Source: Bacteroidota bacterium
GTDB lineage: Bacteria; Bacteroidota; Ignavibacteria; UBA10030; UBA8401
Assembly (NCBI GenBank): GCA_035506275.1
Contig: DATJPT010000020.1
Span: 1 to 64,000 of the forward strand
Length of the DNA: 64,000 nucleotides
Direction of reading: 5' to 3'
This document shows, one piece after another, positions 16,184 through 26,569 of this stretch. The translations under genes and the position numbers were made by a program. How positions within the stretch are numbered: position 1 is the first letter of the stretch; each line of letters begins with the position of its first letter. Under the pieces are notes generated by a model. The model worked only from the letters and a program-made list of their open reading frames with translations. It ran no database searches and was not told the DNA's origin.

Positions 16184-18670
16184 TCACGGAACGGCAGGGA
16201 TCGGATTTCCTTTCTGCACTTGCAGTTGAAGTGTCGATGTTTTTAATCCCTCTGAGGCGGCGGTTATCATAATTGTTCCCGCCGTATTTGTCGGCCGGAC
16301 GACAGCCAAGCATAGTCCGTTGAAGGCTTTCCGCCGGTCGGCCTTGTAGGAAGAATGTTCTGCCGGATCTCCGTTGTCGACACCGATGATCTTTCCGGGC
16401 CCTGCCAGAGAAAAATGCACAAGATTATCCGCCGTCGGGACAATATTCCCGGCTTCATCAACAACTTCCACCTTGACATTGGCCGCGCCCCGCTCCCCCG
16501 CTTTGAGTGTATCGCGATCAACGCTGAGCCGAATGCCTGAAGGATCGCCGGTCGTGCGGATCTCTTGTGTACAGACGATCTTGCCGTCTTTCTTGCCGAC
16601 CGCCTTGAGCGTTCCCGGCGTATACGGAACGTCCCACTGCAGATGCAAGTCCCCCGTGGTCGCATTCACAAGCGGCTTATCGTACAAATTCCACGCGCCG
16701 GAATGCCCTTGCCGTGGAAATTCGATCCGCTTTTCGCCGAAGGATCTTCCGTTCAGAAACAGTTCCACCGCGTCGCAGTTCGTGTAACAAAGGACCGGAA
16801 TCACCTGCCCCTCGCGTCCTCTCCAGTTCCAATGCGGAAACAGATGGACCATCGGCGGTTCGGTCCACCGGCTTTGGTAGAAGTAATATCCGTCCTTCGG
16901 AAAGCCACAGAGGTCAAGGACGCCGAAGGAATCGTTCTTGTACGGCCATTGCGATTCGCCGAGGTAATCGATGCCGGTCCACATAAAATCGCCGATGACG
17001 TAGCGGCGCGTGCTGACGAATTTCCAGAGCTGCTCAGCATCGATCATCTGATAATTGTAATCGGGACGAACGACGGTTGAATCGCCGCCGAGCGAATATG
17101 CCCCGCGAATGCCGCCGCTGTTTGAGGAGCTTTCGGTGCCTATCATTTTCCAATTGGGATGGTCGTGACGGTCGATACTGTAGAACAGTTCCCGCCGCTC
17201 GTGCCATCGGTCGACATAGTTGTAGCCGACAATATCGAGGCTGTTCAGGAAGGCGAGGGTCGTCGCACCGCCGTCTGCGGCGATATTGTCACACGCCGAG
17301 GTGACCGGCCTCGTCGGATCTTCGCGATGGAATGTTTCGACCAGTGCGCCGAGCATCGCGGCTCCGCTCTCCGATTTCTGTTCGGGAATTTCATTCCCAG
17401 CGCTCCACAAAACGACGGAAGGATGGTTCCGGTCGCGGTGGATCATCGAGACCAGGTCGCGCTGCGACCAGTCGTCGAAATAGTCGTGGTAACCGTATTT
17501 CCTTTTCCCGTACTTCCATTCGTCGAACGGCTCGTCCATAACGAGGAATCCCATGCGGTCGCATAGGTCCAAAAACTCGGGAGCCGGAGGATTGTGCGAA
17601 GTCCGGATCGCGTTGCATCCCATCGACTTCAATATCTCCAGCCGGCGCTGCCAGACATCTTCGGGAACGGCGGAACCGACACAGCCGCCGTCATGATGGA
17701 GACAGACGCCGTTCATCTTAACGTGCCTGCCGTTCAGGAAAAATCCTTCATCGACATTATACTCGATCTTTCGGATGCCGGTCCGCGTGACCGTTTCGTC
17801 GGCCTTATTATTTCCGTCAAAAACTTCTGATTGAAGTTGATACATTGCCGGCGAATCAAGAGACCAAAGATCCGGTTTGGCGATATGGAACTGTTGATCC
17901 AGCTCGACATGCTCCCCCGGTTTTAATGCAAACCTGTTCTCTTCACTTGCTGCTTTTTGTCCGCCGGCTGAAATCAACGTCGTTACCAGCCTTCCATTCT
18001 TTGCCCCCGTCCCGTTGTTTTCGATGACCGATTTCACTTCCATCACCGCTGTATCTTCGGAGACATCGGGCGTTGTGACAGCGATTCCCCAATGACCGAT
18101 GTGAAGCCGATCGATGACATCAAGCCAGACATGGCGGTAGATCCCCGATCCGGAGTACCATCGTGTATTGGGCTGGAGAGAATTGTCGACGCGGACGGCA
18201 AGGACATTCTCGCCGGCGGTGAGATACGGCGTCAGATCATAAAAGAAACTTGTATACCCGTACGCATGGTTTCCAAGGTGATGCCCGTTAAGCCATACAT
18301 CGCTGTTCATGTAAACGCCGTCGAACTCGATCCACACTTCCTTTGAAGCGGACAGATCGGGGAGGCGAAAGTGTTTGCGGTACCATCCGATCCCGGTAGG
18401 GAGATAACCGCCGCTGCCTCCGGTCGGCGCGTTGTTGCTGTATTCCCCTTCGATGCTCCAGTCGTGCGGCAGGTCCAGCACACGCCAGCCGCCGTCGTCA
18501 TAGGAAGCAGCATCGGCTCCCTTCTGATCGCCGAGCGTGAACTTCCAGTTAAAATCCATCAATAAATGCCTTCGTGCACTCGAATGTTCTTGACCAGGAG
18601 CGGTGCCGGCAAAGACGATCATGAAGAGAGGAAGGACGGCAAAGGCAATTGATCTCATGCGGTGCTTCAT
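16184..18670 (-). CDS. Secreted beta-galactosidase, glycoside hydrolase family 2
   Basis: 828 aa with an N-terminal signal peptide (to about residue 26). Domains: GH2 sugar-binding jelly roll (35-190; LPHDWSIEGEY, GIGWYRKHF, WLNGHHLGNHAYGYTSF), immunoglobulin-like domain (195-300), TIM barrel (300-600) with NAIRTSHNPPAPEFLDLCD, acid/base Glu427 (LWSAGNE) and nucleophile Glu513 (IGTES), then additional beta-sandwich domains (DUF4982-like and Ig-like; 620-828). It is last in the operon after the GH53 galactanase and would release galactose from the galacto-oligosaccharides made by that enzyme. It has no T9SS domain, so it probably works in the periplasm. No truncation seen. Confidence 0.9.
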   Translation of the reverse strand: MKHRMRSIAFAVLPLFMIVFAGTAPGQEHSSARRHLLMDFNWKFTLGDQKGADAASYDDGGWRVLDLPHDWSIEGEYSNNAPTGGSGGYLPTGIGWYRKHFRLPDLSASKEVWIEFDGVYMNSDVWLNGHHLGNHAYGYTSFFYDLTPYLTAGENVLAVRVDNSLQPNTRWYSGSGIYRHVWLDVIDRLHIGHWGIAVTTPDVSEDTAVMEVKSVIENNGTGAKNGRLVTTLISAGGQKAASEENRFALKPGEHVELDQQFHIAKPDLWSLDSPAMYQLQSEVFDGNNKADETVTRTGIRKIEYNVDEGFFLNGRHVKMNGVCLHHDGGCVGSAVPEDVWQRRLEILKSMGCNAIRTSHNPPAPEFLDLCDRMGFLVMDEPFDEWKYGKRKYGYHDYFDDWSQRDLVSMIHRDRNHPSVVLWSAGNEIPEQKSESGAAMLGALVETFHREDPTRPVTSACDNIAADGGATTLAFLNSLDIVGYNYVDRWHERRELFYSIDRHDHPNWKMIGTESSSNSGGIRGAYSLGGDSTVVRPDYNYQMIDAEQLWKFVSTRRYVIGDFMWTGIDYLGESQWPYKNDSFGVLDLCGFPKDGYYFYQSRWTEPPMVHLFPHWNWRGREGQVIPVLCYTNCDAVELFLNGRSFGEKRIEFPRQGHSGAWNLYDKPLVNATTGDLHLQWDVPYTPGTLKAVGKKDGKIVCTQEIRTTGDPSGIRLSVDRDTLKAGERGAANVKVEVVDEAGNIVPTADNLVHFSLAGPGKIIGVDNGDPAEHSSYKADRRKAFNGLCLAVVRPTNTAGTIMITAASEGLKTSTLQLQVQKGNPIPAVP

Positions 18671-18818
18671 ACTTCGACCTATTGGTTCGATGCGATGAAA
18701 GATCTTTTCACAACAGATTTGATCGTGAGGTCTGTCTCTTGTGGATGGAATGCACTGCGGCGGCCTTGCTTCAATTACCGCCGCATGACAAAACTGTCCT
18801 GAAAATATCCCCGGCCTT

Positions 18819-20147
18819 TTATTTCAACAAGGTTATTTTATGAACCTGGACACTTCCATCATGGCTGAAGCTGACGAAGTAATCGCCCGATGCCGCCGGC
18901 CGGCCGTTTATGGTCTTCCCCGACCAGACGACCGTGTGCAGTCCTGCTTCTTCGGTCGCATCGACGATCGTTTGCACCGGCTGTCCGAGCGTGTCATAAA
19001 TTTTGATGACGACTTTTTCGCGCTGCGGCAGCGAGTACTGAATGTTCGTACTCGGATTGAACGGGTTCGGATAGATATTGAAATCGAGATGGGGAAGTTC
19101 CGTTGTGCCATGGACCGACGTCGGGCCCAGCCCTAAAAAGGCATTCATTGCAACTGTCGGTTCTTTCGTCGCAGGATCCCAGGCTCCGAGCTGGTATCCC
19201 TGCCAGTTGTAGCTTTCGGGCTCCCAGTAAAACACTCCAAGCCCTCCCGCCGATTTCGTTTTCGCGATAAGGTCAAGAAGGTATGCGTTGGCGGGAACGG
19301 CCTGATTATAGAGATACCCCGCTTCCACCACCATCACTTTTGTGCTGTACCGCGCGATCATGTCGTTCATCGTGATGAGGGCGAGGCTGTCGTCCTCAGC
19401 CCACGGCAGGTTCGCCCAGTACGGATAGACCGACATCCCGATGATGTCCCAGTGGGTTCCGAAGAATTTCAGATTGTCAAACATTTGCCGGAACGAACCG
19501 TCGTCATGCCCGTTGGCGAGATGAACGATCACCTGGATGCTGCTGTCCACCGACTTCACGGCATTGTAGCCGCTCTGGATCATGGCGGCAAAATTTTCGA
19601 TATGACCTTTGGACACTTGTCCGTCCGGCCAGAGCATCCCGTCGTTAGTCTCATTTCCGATCTGCACCCACGCCGGGGTGACGCCAAGTGATTTCAGCGT
19701 ATCAAGGACGTCGCGCACATGATTGTAGATATCGGCGAGCAGCTGGCTTACGGAATCGTGCGCCCACGCCGCCGGTTTGGTCTGATGCCCGGGGTCGGCC
19801 CACGTGTCGCTCATATGAAAATCGAGCATTACTTTGAAACCCATGCTGTCCGCCCGGTGTGCCATATACGCAACATCTTCTTTTCCGCAGTATGCCGGGC
19901 TCGGATTCACCCACACCCTGAACCTGAGCGCATTGATCCCCTTCTCTTTCAGGACTTCCATGCAGTTCTTCTGGACTCCCGCGTTGTCCTTGAAGACAAC
20001 ATGCGATGCCTCCATCTGCGACAGCCATCCGATGTCCGCGCCGTATGCGAATTGCGCGCGTGCATCGCGAACATCCAGCAAGGCAAAGAAGAAGATAATA
20101 AATATTGCGACGTAACTTTGCGGCGGGCGTATCGTAAAATTTTTCAT
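18819..20147 (-). CDS. Secreted endo-beta-1,4-galactanase (GH53) with T9SS sorting domain
   Basis: 442 aa from the ATG at 20147, chosen because AGAGG lies 7 nt upstream and a signal peptide follows (cleavage near ARA-QF, residue 31). The GH53 barrel covers 33-345: GADIGWLSQME, GINALRFRVWVNP, KVMLDFHMSDTWADPGHQ, acid/base Glu166 (VQIGNETNDG) and a later nucleophile in VMVVEAGY. The T9SS domain fills the last ~85 residues (YPNPFNPSTNIQYSLPQ, SGDYFVSF). GH53 enzymes cut beta-1,4-galactan of pectic arabinogalactan. It should be exported to the cell surface and supply oligomers to the TonB-dependent receptor. Confidence 0.95.
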   Translation of the reverse strand: MKNFTIRPPQSYVAIFIIFFFALLDVRDARAQFAYGADIGWLSQMEASHVVFKDNAGVQKNCMEVLKEKGINALRFRVWVNPSPAYCGKEDVAYMAHRADSMGFKVMLDFHMSDTWADPGHQTKPAAWAHDSVSQLLADIYNHVRDVLDTLKSLGVTPAWVQIGNETNDGMLWPDGQVSKGHIENFAAMIQSGYNAVKSVDSSIQVIVHLANGHDDGSFRQMFDNLKFFGTHWDIIGMSVYPYWANLPWAEDDSLALITMNDMIARYSTKVMVVEAGYLYNQAVPANAYLLDLIAKTKSAGGLGVFYWEPESYNWQGYQLGAWDPATKEPTVAMNAFLGLGPTSVHGTTELPHLDFNIYPNPFNPSTNIQYSLPQREKVVIKIYDTLGQPVQTIVDATEEAGLHTVVWSGKTINGRPAASGDYFVSFSHDGSVQVHKITLLK

Positions 20148-20332
20148 TTCATACCTCTTCCTTTGCCTGTTCACATCAACAATCTGTAAAACATCATCTC
20201 AACAAGCCTTGATCCCGTTCACAGTCACCATTGCCCGACACCCCTCTCCCGGTGATCAGGCGGCATCTAAGTTCAATGCCGCCTGACTCCTGAGGAGAAT
20301 GGGATTCAGCTCTCTGTGTTCAGCGTGAGCTT

Positions 20333-22054
20333 TTACTTCAGCAGCAGCATCTTCTTTGTGGCAGTAAAACTGCCGGCTCTGAGCGTATAGAAATAGATTC
20401 CGCTCGAGAGTTTGCTGCCGTCAAACGTTGCGGTATAGCTTCCCGGAGCTTTCACTTCATTGACAAGCGTTGCGACCTCTCTGCCGAGTACGTCGTACAC
20501 TTTCAACGTCGTGTAGCCCGACGACTGGATCGTGAACTCGATCTTCGATGCCGGGTTGAACGGGTTAGGATAATTCTGGCTCAGCGAGAACGCCATCGGA
20601 ACCGTGCTCGGCGCTTCTTTGACCGCCGTGAGCTGTTCCGGGAACCAGTTCAGGTCGCCGAGCGCTTTTCCATCCGAACCTGCAGACTGGAGCGAGGTAT
20701 TGCTGTAGCGCAGATTTTCAGGCACGGGATACCCTTGGGTTGCCGCCCACGTGTTGGAAACGCCCGTCCATGTCGGCGGATCGTCGAGCGCATACACATA
20801 GGGACGAATCCCCATGCCCGACTGGCTGTTAGCCCACACCGTATCGATAAAGACGGCCATTTTTCCAGCCGCCAATTGCACGAGCGTACTATTGAATCCC
20901 GGGTCAACGCTGTCGTTGCTTGCAGCGGTAATGTTCGGCCACGCCGTCTTGTTCGTCAGCATGCCCGGCTGCGAATTGATAAAGTCCGGCGCGCGCAACG
21001 GAATATTCGACGCTGCGCCGGCGATGGCGCCGCTGTTAAGCAACGCCCAGTTGTCGGTTATTTGTTTCGGCCAGCAATAGGCGTTGTTCGAGATCGTGAG
21101 ATGCCTGTCTGCTTCTGTCATGTTGTAGGGAGCGGAGGTCAACGAACGGAGCGAGTCCAACGGAATGACCGCAGAGCCCCATGAGCCGGCGGCGTTGTTG
21201 TACCACGAGTTCGGGTACGCTGCCGATGAAACACTGAAGAAGATATTGTTCTTGATCACCGCATGGTGCATCTGATACAAGTCGAACGCGCCGCCTTGTC
21301 CTGAAATAAATATGGTGTTGTGCTGGAAATCGAGATAGGTCGCGCCGTATCCCGACGATCCAAGAACATATCCGCCGGTCAGGAAGAACGTGTTGTTCCA
21401 GAACTTTGCCGTATCGCACGGATACGTTCCCGGGTCGATCCACGCGAAACCGGGGTTCTGTGGATTGTCATCCTGGTTATTCCTGAATTCACAATTGGTA
21501 ATGTAAAAGCTGTTGTGGTCGTGATTCCACGTATCAAACAGGTTCGGAGTGCCGGCTCCGGAGATGTTCTCGAGAATGCAGTGGTCAAAATAAAAAACGT
21601 TGGAATCGCCTGCCGGAGCAACGAATCTGCCGGTGAACGAGATACTGTCGGTTCTCGTTCCCATAAAATAGATGCCCTTGAGTGAAAGCGTATCATTGCC
21701 CTGCGGGCTGAAGAAGTTGCCGATCGACGAATTGTCCTCGGCAATCGAAGGAGCGACGACCGGCGGATGACCGGTTGCGTGATTGAGATACCCCACGATC
21801 GTGATGCTCCCTTTTGACGATATCGGCGCCGTCATATAATAGACCGTGTCGATGGTGCCGGTGGGTTTCAGAAGAAAAACAGTGTTCGGCTTGACGAACC
21901 CCGTCGCGGTGGTATCCGCGTTGATGATATTATTCAGATTGCCCGGCGGCAACGCCGTCACGACGACAGTGTCGGCGGCCGCGAACGAAGCTGATGGCAC
22001 AAAAGACAGCGCCATCACAGAAATCAATAGTAACAACAGTGATGTTACTTTCAT
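20333..22054 (-). CDS. Secreted parallel beta-helix protein with T9SS sorting domain
   Basis: 573 aa with a signal peptide (cleavage near SFA-AAD, residue 26). The middle region (60-330) looks like a right-handed beta-helix, with repeated short strands ending in N or H: GSITIVGYLNH, SLKGIYFMG, NSFYITNCEFRNNQD, YLDFQHNTIFISGQG and HAVIKNNIFFSV. The end is a T9SS domain (YPNPFNPASKIEFTIQ, VLGREVATLVNEV, ATKKMLLLK). Such proteins include pectate lyases and surface glycan-binding proteins, but I see no catalytic motif. It lies between the TonB receptor and the galactanase, so it may hold or debranch pectic galactan. RBS AGGAGG. Confidence 0.82.
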   Translation of the reverse strand: MKVTSLLLLLISVMALSFVPSASFAAADTVVVTALPPGNLNNIINADTTATGFVKPNTVFLLKPTGTIDTVYYMTAPISSKGSITIVGYLNHATGHPPVVAPSIAEDNSSIGNFFSPQGNDTLSLKGIYFMGTRTDSISFTGRFVAPAGDSNVFYFDHCILENISGAGTPNLFDTWNHDHNSFYITNCEFRNNQDDNPQNPGFAWIDPGTYPCDTAKFWNNTFFLTGGYVLGSSGYGATYLDFQHNTIFISGQGGAFDLYQMHHAVIKNNIFFSVSSAAYPNSWYNNAAGSWGSAVIPLDSLRSLTSAPYNMTEADRHLTISNNAYCWPKQITDNWALLNSGAIAGAASNIPLRAPDFINSQPGMLTNKTAWPNITAASNDSVDPGFNSTLVQLAAGKMAVFIDTVWANSQSGMGIRPYVYALDDPPTWTGVSNTWAATQGYPVPENLRYSNTSLQSAGSDGKALGDLNWFPEQLTAVKEAPSTVPMAFSLSQNYPNPFNPASKIEFTIQSSGYTTLKVYDVLGREVATLVNEVKAPGSYTATFDGSKLSSGIYFYTLRAGSFTATKKMLLLK

Positions 22055-22239
22055 GACTTGCCTCCTCTAGAGTGAAATTGTTGCCTTGTTTATGCTTTGC
22101 TGCTTGCTAACGATGTTCATCGCCTCACGAACCTCGCACCCGCCACTTGGTATCGAAATTTCCGGAAGTAACGCTATCCCCTAAGGGAATTTCGCCTTCA
22201 TTTGATCCCTCCTTTCTTTGTTGGTGTCTGTTCAGTCAA

Positions 22240-25200
22240 TTAGTCGAGTCTCCAACGGAGTCCAAGATCGGCTGTCAAACCGTAATTCGATTCTGAGTTC
22301 GGAAAGCCCGATCCCCTGACCAGATAGATGTCTTCTTCGCTGTTGAGGTTATTCAAATCGAAGTAGACCTCGAGGCCGCCCCACGGCAGCCCCTGTTTTA
22401 CAGAAAGGTCCCACCGCGAGTACTTCGTTTTGTCCGAACGGAGCGAGTTGTAGAAGTTTGTGCCGTTGTACACCTGCGATTGATAGATCATTGAAGCCAG
22501 GATCGAGAACTGGCCGTAATCATATCCCACCGACACGTTCATGATCTCGTTCGGCTGCTGGATGAGCTTGTCGGTGTATGTGGTATCGACATGGATGGTG
22601 GGGAAAGGATACACCGGCGAATGCTCCGTGAGGGTGATAGGATACTGCGCGTTGTATGTGTTGAAGGCCTTGGCCGGGATATACGTATAGTTGACGTTGA
22701 GGACTAATCCGCTCAGCGGCCCGGGCAAATACCAGAAATGCGTTTGCCATTCGTATTCAATTCCCGCGATCGTCACCGGGTACGGATTATTGATGTACGT
22801 GGTGAGCGAAAAAGTCTTTGTATAACTGGGAACTCCGGGATACTTCGTTGGGTCGGCGATGTACGTCCCTTGGCTGAAAATCAGGTCATCGATCCGCTTG
22901 ACGAACGGGCTGACGGCAAGCAGACCGACGTTGTTATCGTAGACAGCTACGCGGAGGTCGTAGTTATGCGCATAGGCCGGCCGCAGCGAATAATTGTTCC
23001 ATACCACATAGTGGCCGCTATTGCTCGAAACATCTTCCCTCGGCACGATCGTGCTGAAATCCGGGTATGAAAGCGTACTGGTATACGATCCCCGAATGCT
23101 GAGCCACACCAGCGGGTCGTATTTTGCACTCACGTCCGGCAGCCAATATCCGTGATACTCATCCTGGGTCACCAGCGAATACTGGAGCGGGTTTGGGTAC
23201 GGGTTGGTGGCGTCCGCGTCGCCGATAAAATGGGGCGCAGTGTAAGACGTTTTAAGCCCCTGGTACCTGACCCCGGGTATGATCGTTATTTGCGGTCCCA
23301 GATTGATCGTTGCCATCAGATACTCGGCGCTTCTGAATTCATTCCCGGAGTAATCGCTGGCAATGGAGCCGTACTGGTCCGGCAAATAGCTCGGAACCGT
23401 TTGCGGCGTCGCCGTGGCCGCCCCCAGTGATTTTATTTCGCTGATGATCTTATCGATCGTCCCCGCATCGATCGCGGAATACATTCCGTATTCCCCCTTC
23501 AGAAATTTTCCGAAATTCATGTTCGGATTGTAGAATCCGTTGACAGGAAAATATCTGTTGCCCGTCGGATCGAAATTATACGGCGCCTGAGTCAGCCACG
23601 GGAGGGCTTGCACAAGATTGTAACGGAATCCCGCCGCCGCTCCGCTGAACAGGCTGCCGAAGCCGTCGTCATAATTATAGTATCGGGTGGTGTACCGGTA
23701 CTGGCCTCCCCCTTTGACATTGACGGAAATCAGGTCGGACAGATTAAAACTCGTCTGCAGATCGGCAGAGGCCTGCTTGTCATCCTGCTTGTTGTAGCTC
23801 CTCCATGTCGAATTCCCGGCCCAGGACATGTTATTGAGGTTGATGAGCGGATGCGCCTGTTGAGCGATTTGAACCGGGCTGTCATAATTCGGGATGCTGC
23901 CCGTCCCGGCAGAGAGCTGATCGAAGGTGACCGACCATCCGCTCGGGGTGAGATTGTCAGAATACGCATTCGAAAGTTTCACGTTCACTTTTACCGCGCC
24001 CAGCGTTTGCTCATAATCCAGAATATTTGAAACGACATTGAGCTCGTTCGTCGACAACGAGGTGCCCAATTGAATATCGTTCCCGTAGTTGGCAAGGTCG
24101 TACGTCTCAGAATGAGATTCGTTCGACATCTTGCCGTGGCTGTACAAATTCAGAAGAGCGATCTTGCCGTCCGGCAGCCGGTAATCGATCGTGACAGTTC
24201 CGTCGTATCGCTGCTGTTGGTTCGGTGAAAAGGTCAGGTTCATGCTGCCAAGGACGATCGAGTCGGGCTTGTCCTGTTTGTTGGGCTGATAGTACGAACC
24301 TCCGAATTGATTCGACGTGAGGTTCTGCCGCTGGGCGATCCCCTGTACAAAAACGCCGAGCTGGTCGTCGAAAAATCGCTGCTCTCCGCTTGCGACGATC
24401 TTATAATCCTTCGCGGTGCTCATGAGGTCGTTGTAGGCACCCTGTGCAAGGAGCGTGACCGAAGTCCCCCCCGTGGCCGTCCCCTTCGCCTCCCGGATGT
24501 CGAAATTGACGACGCCCCCAAGGACGCCGGCATCCATGTCAGGAGTTACCGTTTTATAGAGTTCGATCCCTTCCAACGAGTTTGAGGAGATCATGCTCAT
24601 ATCGACCCCGCGGCCGCCTGGTGAATTCACCGGTGCGCCCGTGCCGGTGTTGAATGAAATGCTCCCCGCATCGTTTGCCGGGATCGGTACGCCGTCCACT
24701 GTGATGACGTTGTATTGAGGCTGCAGTCCGCGGATCACGACCTGCGTCGCCTCGCCGCCGTTCCTGACGAGCGAGACACCCGGCAGCCTGCCGACCGATT
24801 CTGCGGCGTTTGCGTCGGGCAGCTCCTGGATGCGCGCCGACGACACGACGTTGACGATGTTCTGCGAGGCCAATTGCTGGTTGATCGCCGAGTTCTGTCC
24901 GCTCGCCTGAGCCGTCACGACCACCTCCGCCGCGGTAACACCGACCACTTCCAATTTGAGGCTCGCATCAACCGGCTCCCCCCCCTTCACTTCTATACTT
25001 TTCGAGTTCGTTTTGTAGCCGATATACGACGCCTTTACCGTGTACGTTCCTTCGGGAACATTCGGAATGACATATTTTCCGTCGATGTCGGTCACCGTTC
25101 CTCTGCTGGTTCCGTCGAGAAAAATATTGGCTCCGATCAACGGCTCGCCGGTCGTCTTATCCGTCACCTTCCCCTGAACTTTCCCTTCCGCGCCCCATGA

Positions 25201-25263
25201 TAGCTGGAACGGGAACATGGTGAAGACGATTACAAAACAGGCAGTAGAGATCCTCGATATCAT
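22240..25263 (-). CDS. TonB-dependent receptor for galactan oligosaccharides (inferred substrate)
   Basis: 1007 aa. A signal peptide is followed by a carboxypeptidase-regulatory-like domain (about 28-115; GKVTDKTTGEPLIGANIFLD, GTYTVKASYIGYKT), the plug (130-260; ARIQELPDANAAESVGRLPG, GLQPQYNVITVDG), and a long beta-barrel ending in an aromatic-rich last strand (LTADLGLRWRLD). It lacks a SusD-type partner, so this is a SusC-independent type of receptor. It imports substrates across the outer membrane using TonB energy. GGAGGTACA precedes the ATG. It follows galK by 61 bp and precedes the GH53/GH2 genes, which suggests the substrate. The substrate is inference only. Confidence 0.9.
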   Translation of the reverse strand: MISRISTACFVIVFTMFPFQLSWGAEGKVQGKVTDKTTGEPLIGANIFLDGTSRGTVTDIDGKYVIPNVPEGTYTVKASYIGYKTNSKSIEVKGGEPVDASLKLEVVGVTAAEVVVTAQASGQNSAINQQLASQNIVNVVSSARIQELPDANAAESVGRLPGVSLVRNGGEATQVVIRGLQPQYNVITVDGVPIPANDAGSISFNTGTGAPVNSPGGRGVDMSMISSNSLEGIELYKTVTPDMDAGVLGGVVNFDIREAKGTATGGTSVTLLAQGAYNDLMSTAKDYKIVASGEQRFFDDQLGVFVQGIAQRQNLTSNQFGGSYYQPNKQDKPDSIVLGSMNLTFSPNQQQRYDGTVTIDYRLPDGKIALLNLYSHGKMSNESHSETYDLANYGNDIQLGTSLSTNELNVVSNILDYEQTLGAVKVNVKLSNAYSDNLTPSGWSVTFDQLSAGTGSIPNYDSPVQIAQQAHPLINLNNMSWAGNSTWRSYNKQDDKQASADLQTSFNLSDLISVNVKGGGQYRYTTRYYNYDDGFGSLFSGAAAGFRYNLVQALPWLTQAPYNFDPTGNRYFPVNGFYNPNMNFGKFLKGEYGMYSAIDAGTIDKIISEIKSLGAATATPQTVPSYLPDQYGSIASDYSGNEFRSAEYLMATINLGPQITIIPGVRYQGLKTSYTAPHFIGDADATNPYPNPLQYSLVTQDEYHGYWLPDVSAKYDPLVWLSIRGSYTSTLSYPDFSTIVPREDVSSNSGHYVVWNNYSLRPAYAHNYDLRVAVYDNNVGLLAVSPFVKRIDDLIFSQGTYIADPTKYPGVPSYTKTFSLTTYINNPYPVTIAGIEYEWQTHFWYLPGPLSGLVLNVNYTYIPAKAFNTYNAQYPITLTEHSPVYPFPTIHVDTTYTDKLIQQPNEIMNVSVGYDYGQFSILASMIYQSQVYNGTNFYNSLRSDKTKYSRWDLSVKQGLPWGGLEVYFDLNNLNSEEDIYLVRGSGFPNSESNYGLTADLGLRWRLD

Positions 25264-25324
25264 TGTACCTCCGTCCTTGATGGTCGTTCAGGCAATCTGT
25301 GCTCGTTGCATAAGTTGTTAATCG

Positions 25325-26503
25325 TCAGGAAACTCTTGTATCACCTTTTTCTGTCGCGACGGAGGTCCCGCCGCTGATCGCTGTGACGTACGTCTTCAGG
25401 TCGACACCGAAGCGCTTTCCGTATCTTTCAGTAACGGTCTTCGTCACATCGGCCACGGAATCTCTCTCGACCAGGTTGATGGTGCATCCGCCGAACCCTC
25501 CCCCCATCATCCGTGCCCCGTACACGGAGGGAATTTCCTTTACCGCCTCCGCCAGAAAATCGAGCTCGGGACAGCTCACTTCAAATCCCCGGCTCAAGCC
25601 GTTGTGGCTTTCCTGCATATACCGGCCGAAGGCTGCGATCTCTTTCGCCTCGAGTGCACGGCAGGCGTTCAGAACCCGATTATTTTCTTCGATGACATAT
25701 TTGCACCGTCGATAAATGAGCGGGCTCATCATAGGCTTGCATGCTTCGAGCATTTCGGCCGAGACATCGCGGAGGTGCGTGACGCCAGGATACGATTTCT
25801 TGACGATCTCCACTCCTTCGCCGCATTCTTTTCTTCTTTTATTGTATTCGGACGACGCCAAGGAATGGGAGACACGCGTATCGAACAGGACCACAGCGAT
25901 GCGTTCGTCGAAGGGATAGTAGATATGCTGAAGAGAACGGCAGTCGAGCTGAAGAGCTTTTTCTTCCCGTCCGAAGATGTTGATGTATTGATCCATGATG
26001 CCGCATTGTACGCCGACGAATTCGTTCTCGGCTTTTTGCGACATCCGTACCAACGTCAGATCACCGATCTTCAGCTCAAAAATCCTGTTCAGCGCGTACG
26101 CCAGGCCGGCTTCGAGCGCGGCGGAAGAAGAGAGTCCAGCACCGATCGGTATGTCTCCGCCAAAGACGCAATTGAAGCCGAGTAAATTGTATCGTCCCTT
26201 GAGGAACTGGTCGACGACCCCCATGAGGTAATTCGGCCACCCCTTGGGAGATGCATGAAGATCGTTCAAGGCAAATGAATGCTCGTCGTTCATGTCTATC
26301 GAAACGATCCGGCAGACGGCGTCGCTGCGGGGAGCGACGGCAAAATAGATCGCTTTGTCGATGGCTGCAGGAAGGACGAAGCCCATATTGTAGTCCGTAT
26401 GCTCGCCGATAAGATTCACTCTTCCAGGAGACCGGACAAAAAGGGGCTGTTCGCTAAAAAGTGACTTGAATTTTTTTTCTACCGACGCGGAAAGACTCAT
26501 CAT
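25325..26503 (-). CDS. galK: Galactokinase
   Basis: 392 aa, GHMP kinase superfamily; it phosphorylates galactose to galactose-1-phosphate, the first step of the Leloir pathway. Motifs: VRSPGRVNLIGEHTDYNMGF (galactose binding), GDIPIGAGLSSSAALEAGLA (ATP loop), VQCGIMDQYINIFGR (with the catalytic-base region Asp), and GARMMGGGFGGCTINL near the C-terminus. The sequence begins ATGATG; the second ATG at 26500 is better spaced from AAAGG. Two LacI-type operators lie 38-80 nt upstream. It probably starts the operon galK, TonB receptor, beta-helix, GH53, GH2. Confidence 0.96.
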   Translation of the reverse strand: MMSLSASVEKKFKSLFSEQPLFVRSPGRVNLIGEHTDYNMGFVLPAAIDKAIYFAVAPRSDAVCRIVSIDMNDEHSFALNDLHASPKGWPNYLMGVVDQFLKGRYNLLGFNCVFGGDIPIGAGLSSSAALEAGLAYALNRIFELKIGDLTLVRMSQKAENEFVGVQCGIMDQYINIFGREEKALQLDCRSLQHIYYPFDERIAVVLFDTRVSHSLASSEYNKRRKECGEGVEIVKKSYPGVTHLRDVSAEMLEACKPMMSPLIYRRCKYVIEENNRVLNACRALEAKEIAAFGRYMQESHNGLSRGFEVSCPELDFLAEAVKEIPSVYGARMMGGGFGGCTINLVERDSVADVTKTVTERYGKRFGVDLKTYVTAISGGTSVATEKGDTRVS

Positions 26504-26540
26504 AACCTTTCGAGAGATATTTAAAGTTGCAATGCTCCCT

Positions 26541-26556
26541 GCAAACGCTTTTGCAA
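26541..26556. promoter_or_regulatory. LacI-family operator O2 (imperfect)
   Basis: TGCAAACGCTTTTGCA: TGCAAA-n4-TTTGCA with an imperfect centre. It lies 38 nt before galK and is 13 nt from the perfect site O1, which fits cooperative or looping binding by the LacI-type protein encoded next to it. Confidence 0.6.
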
Positions 26557-26569
26557 AGACAGGTTCTTT

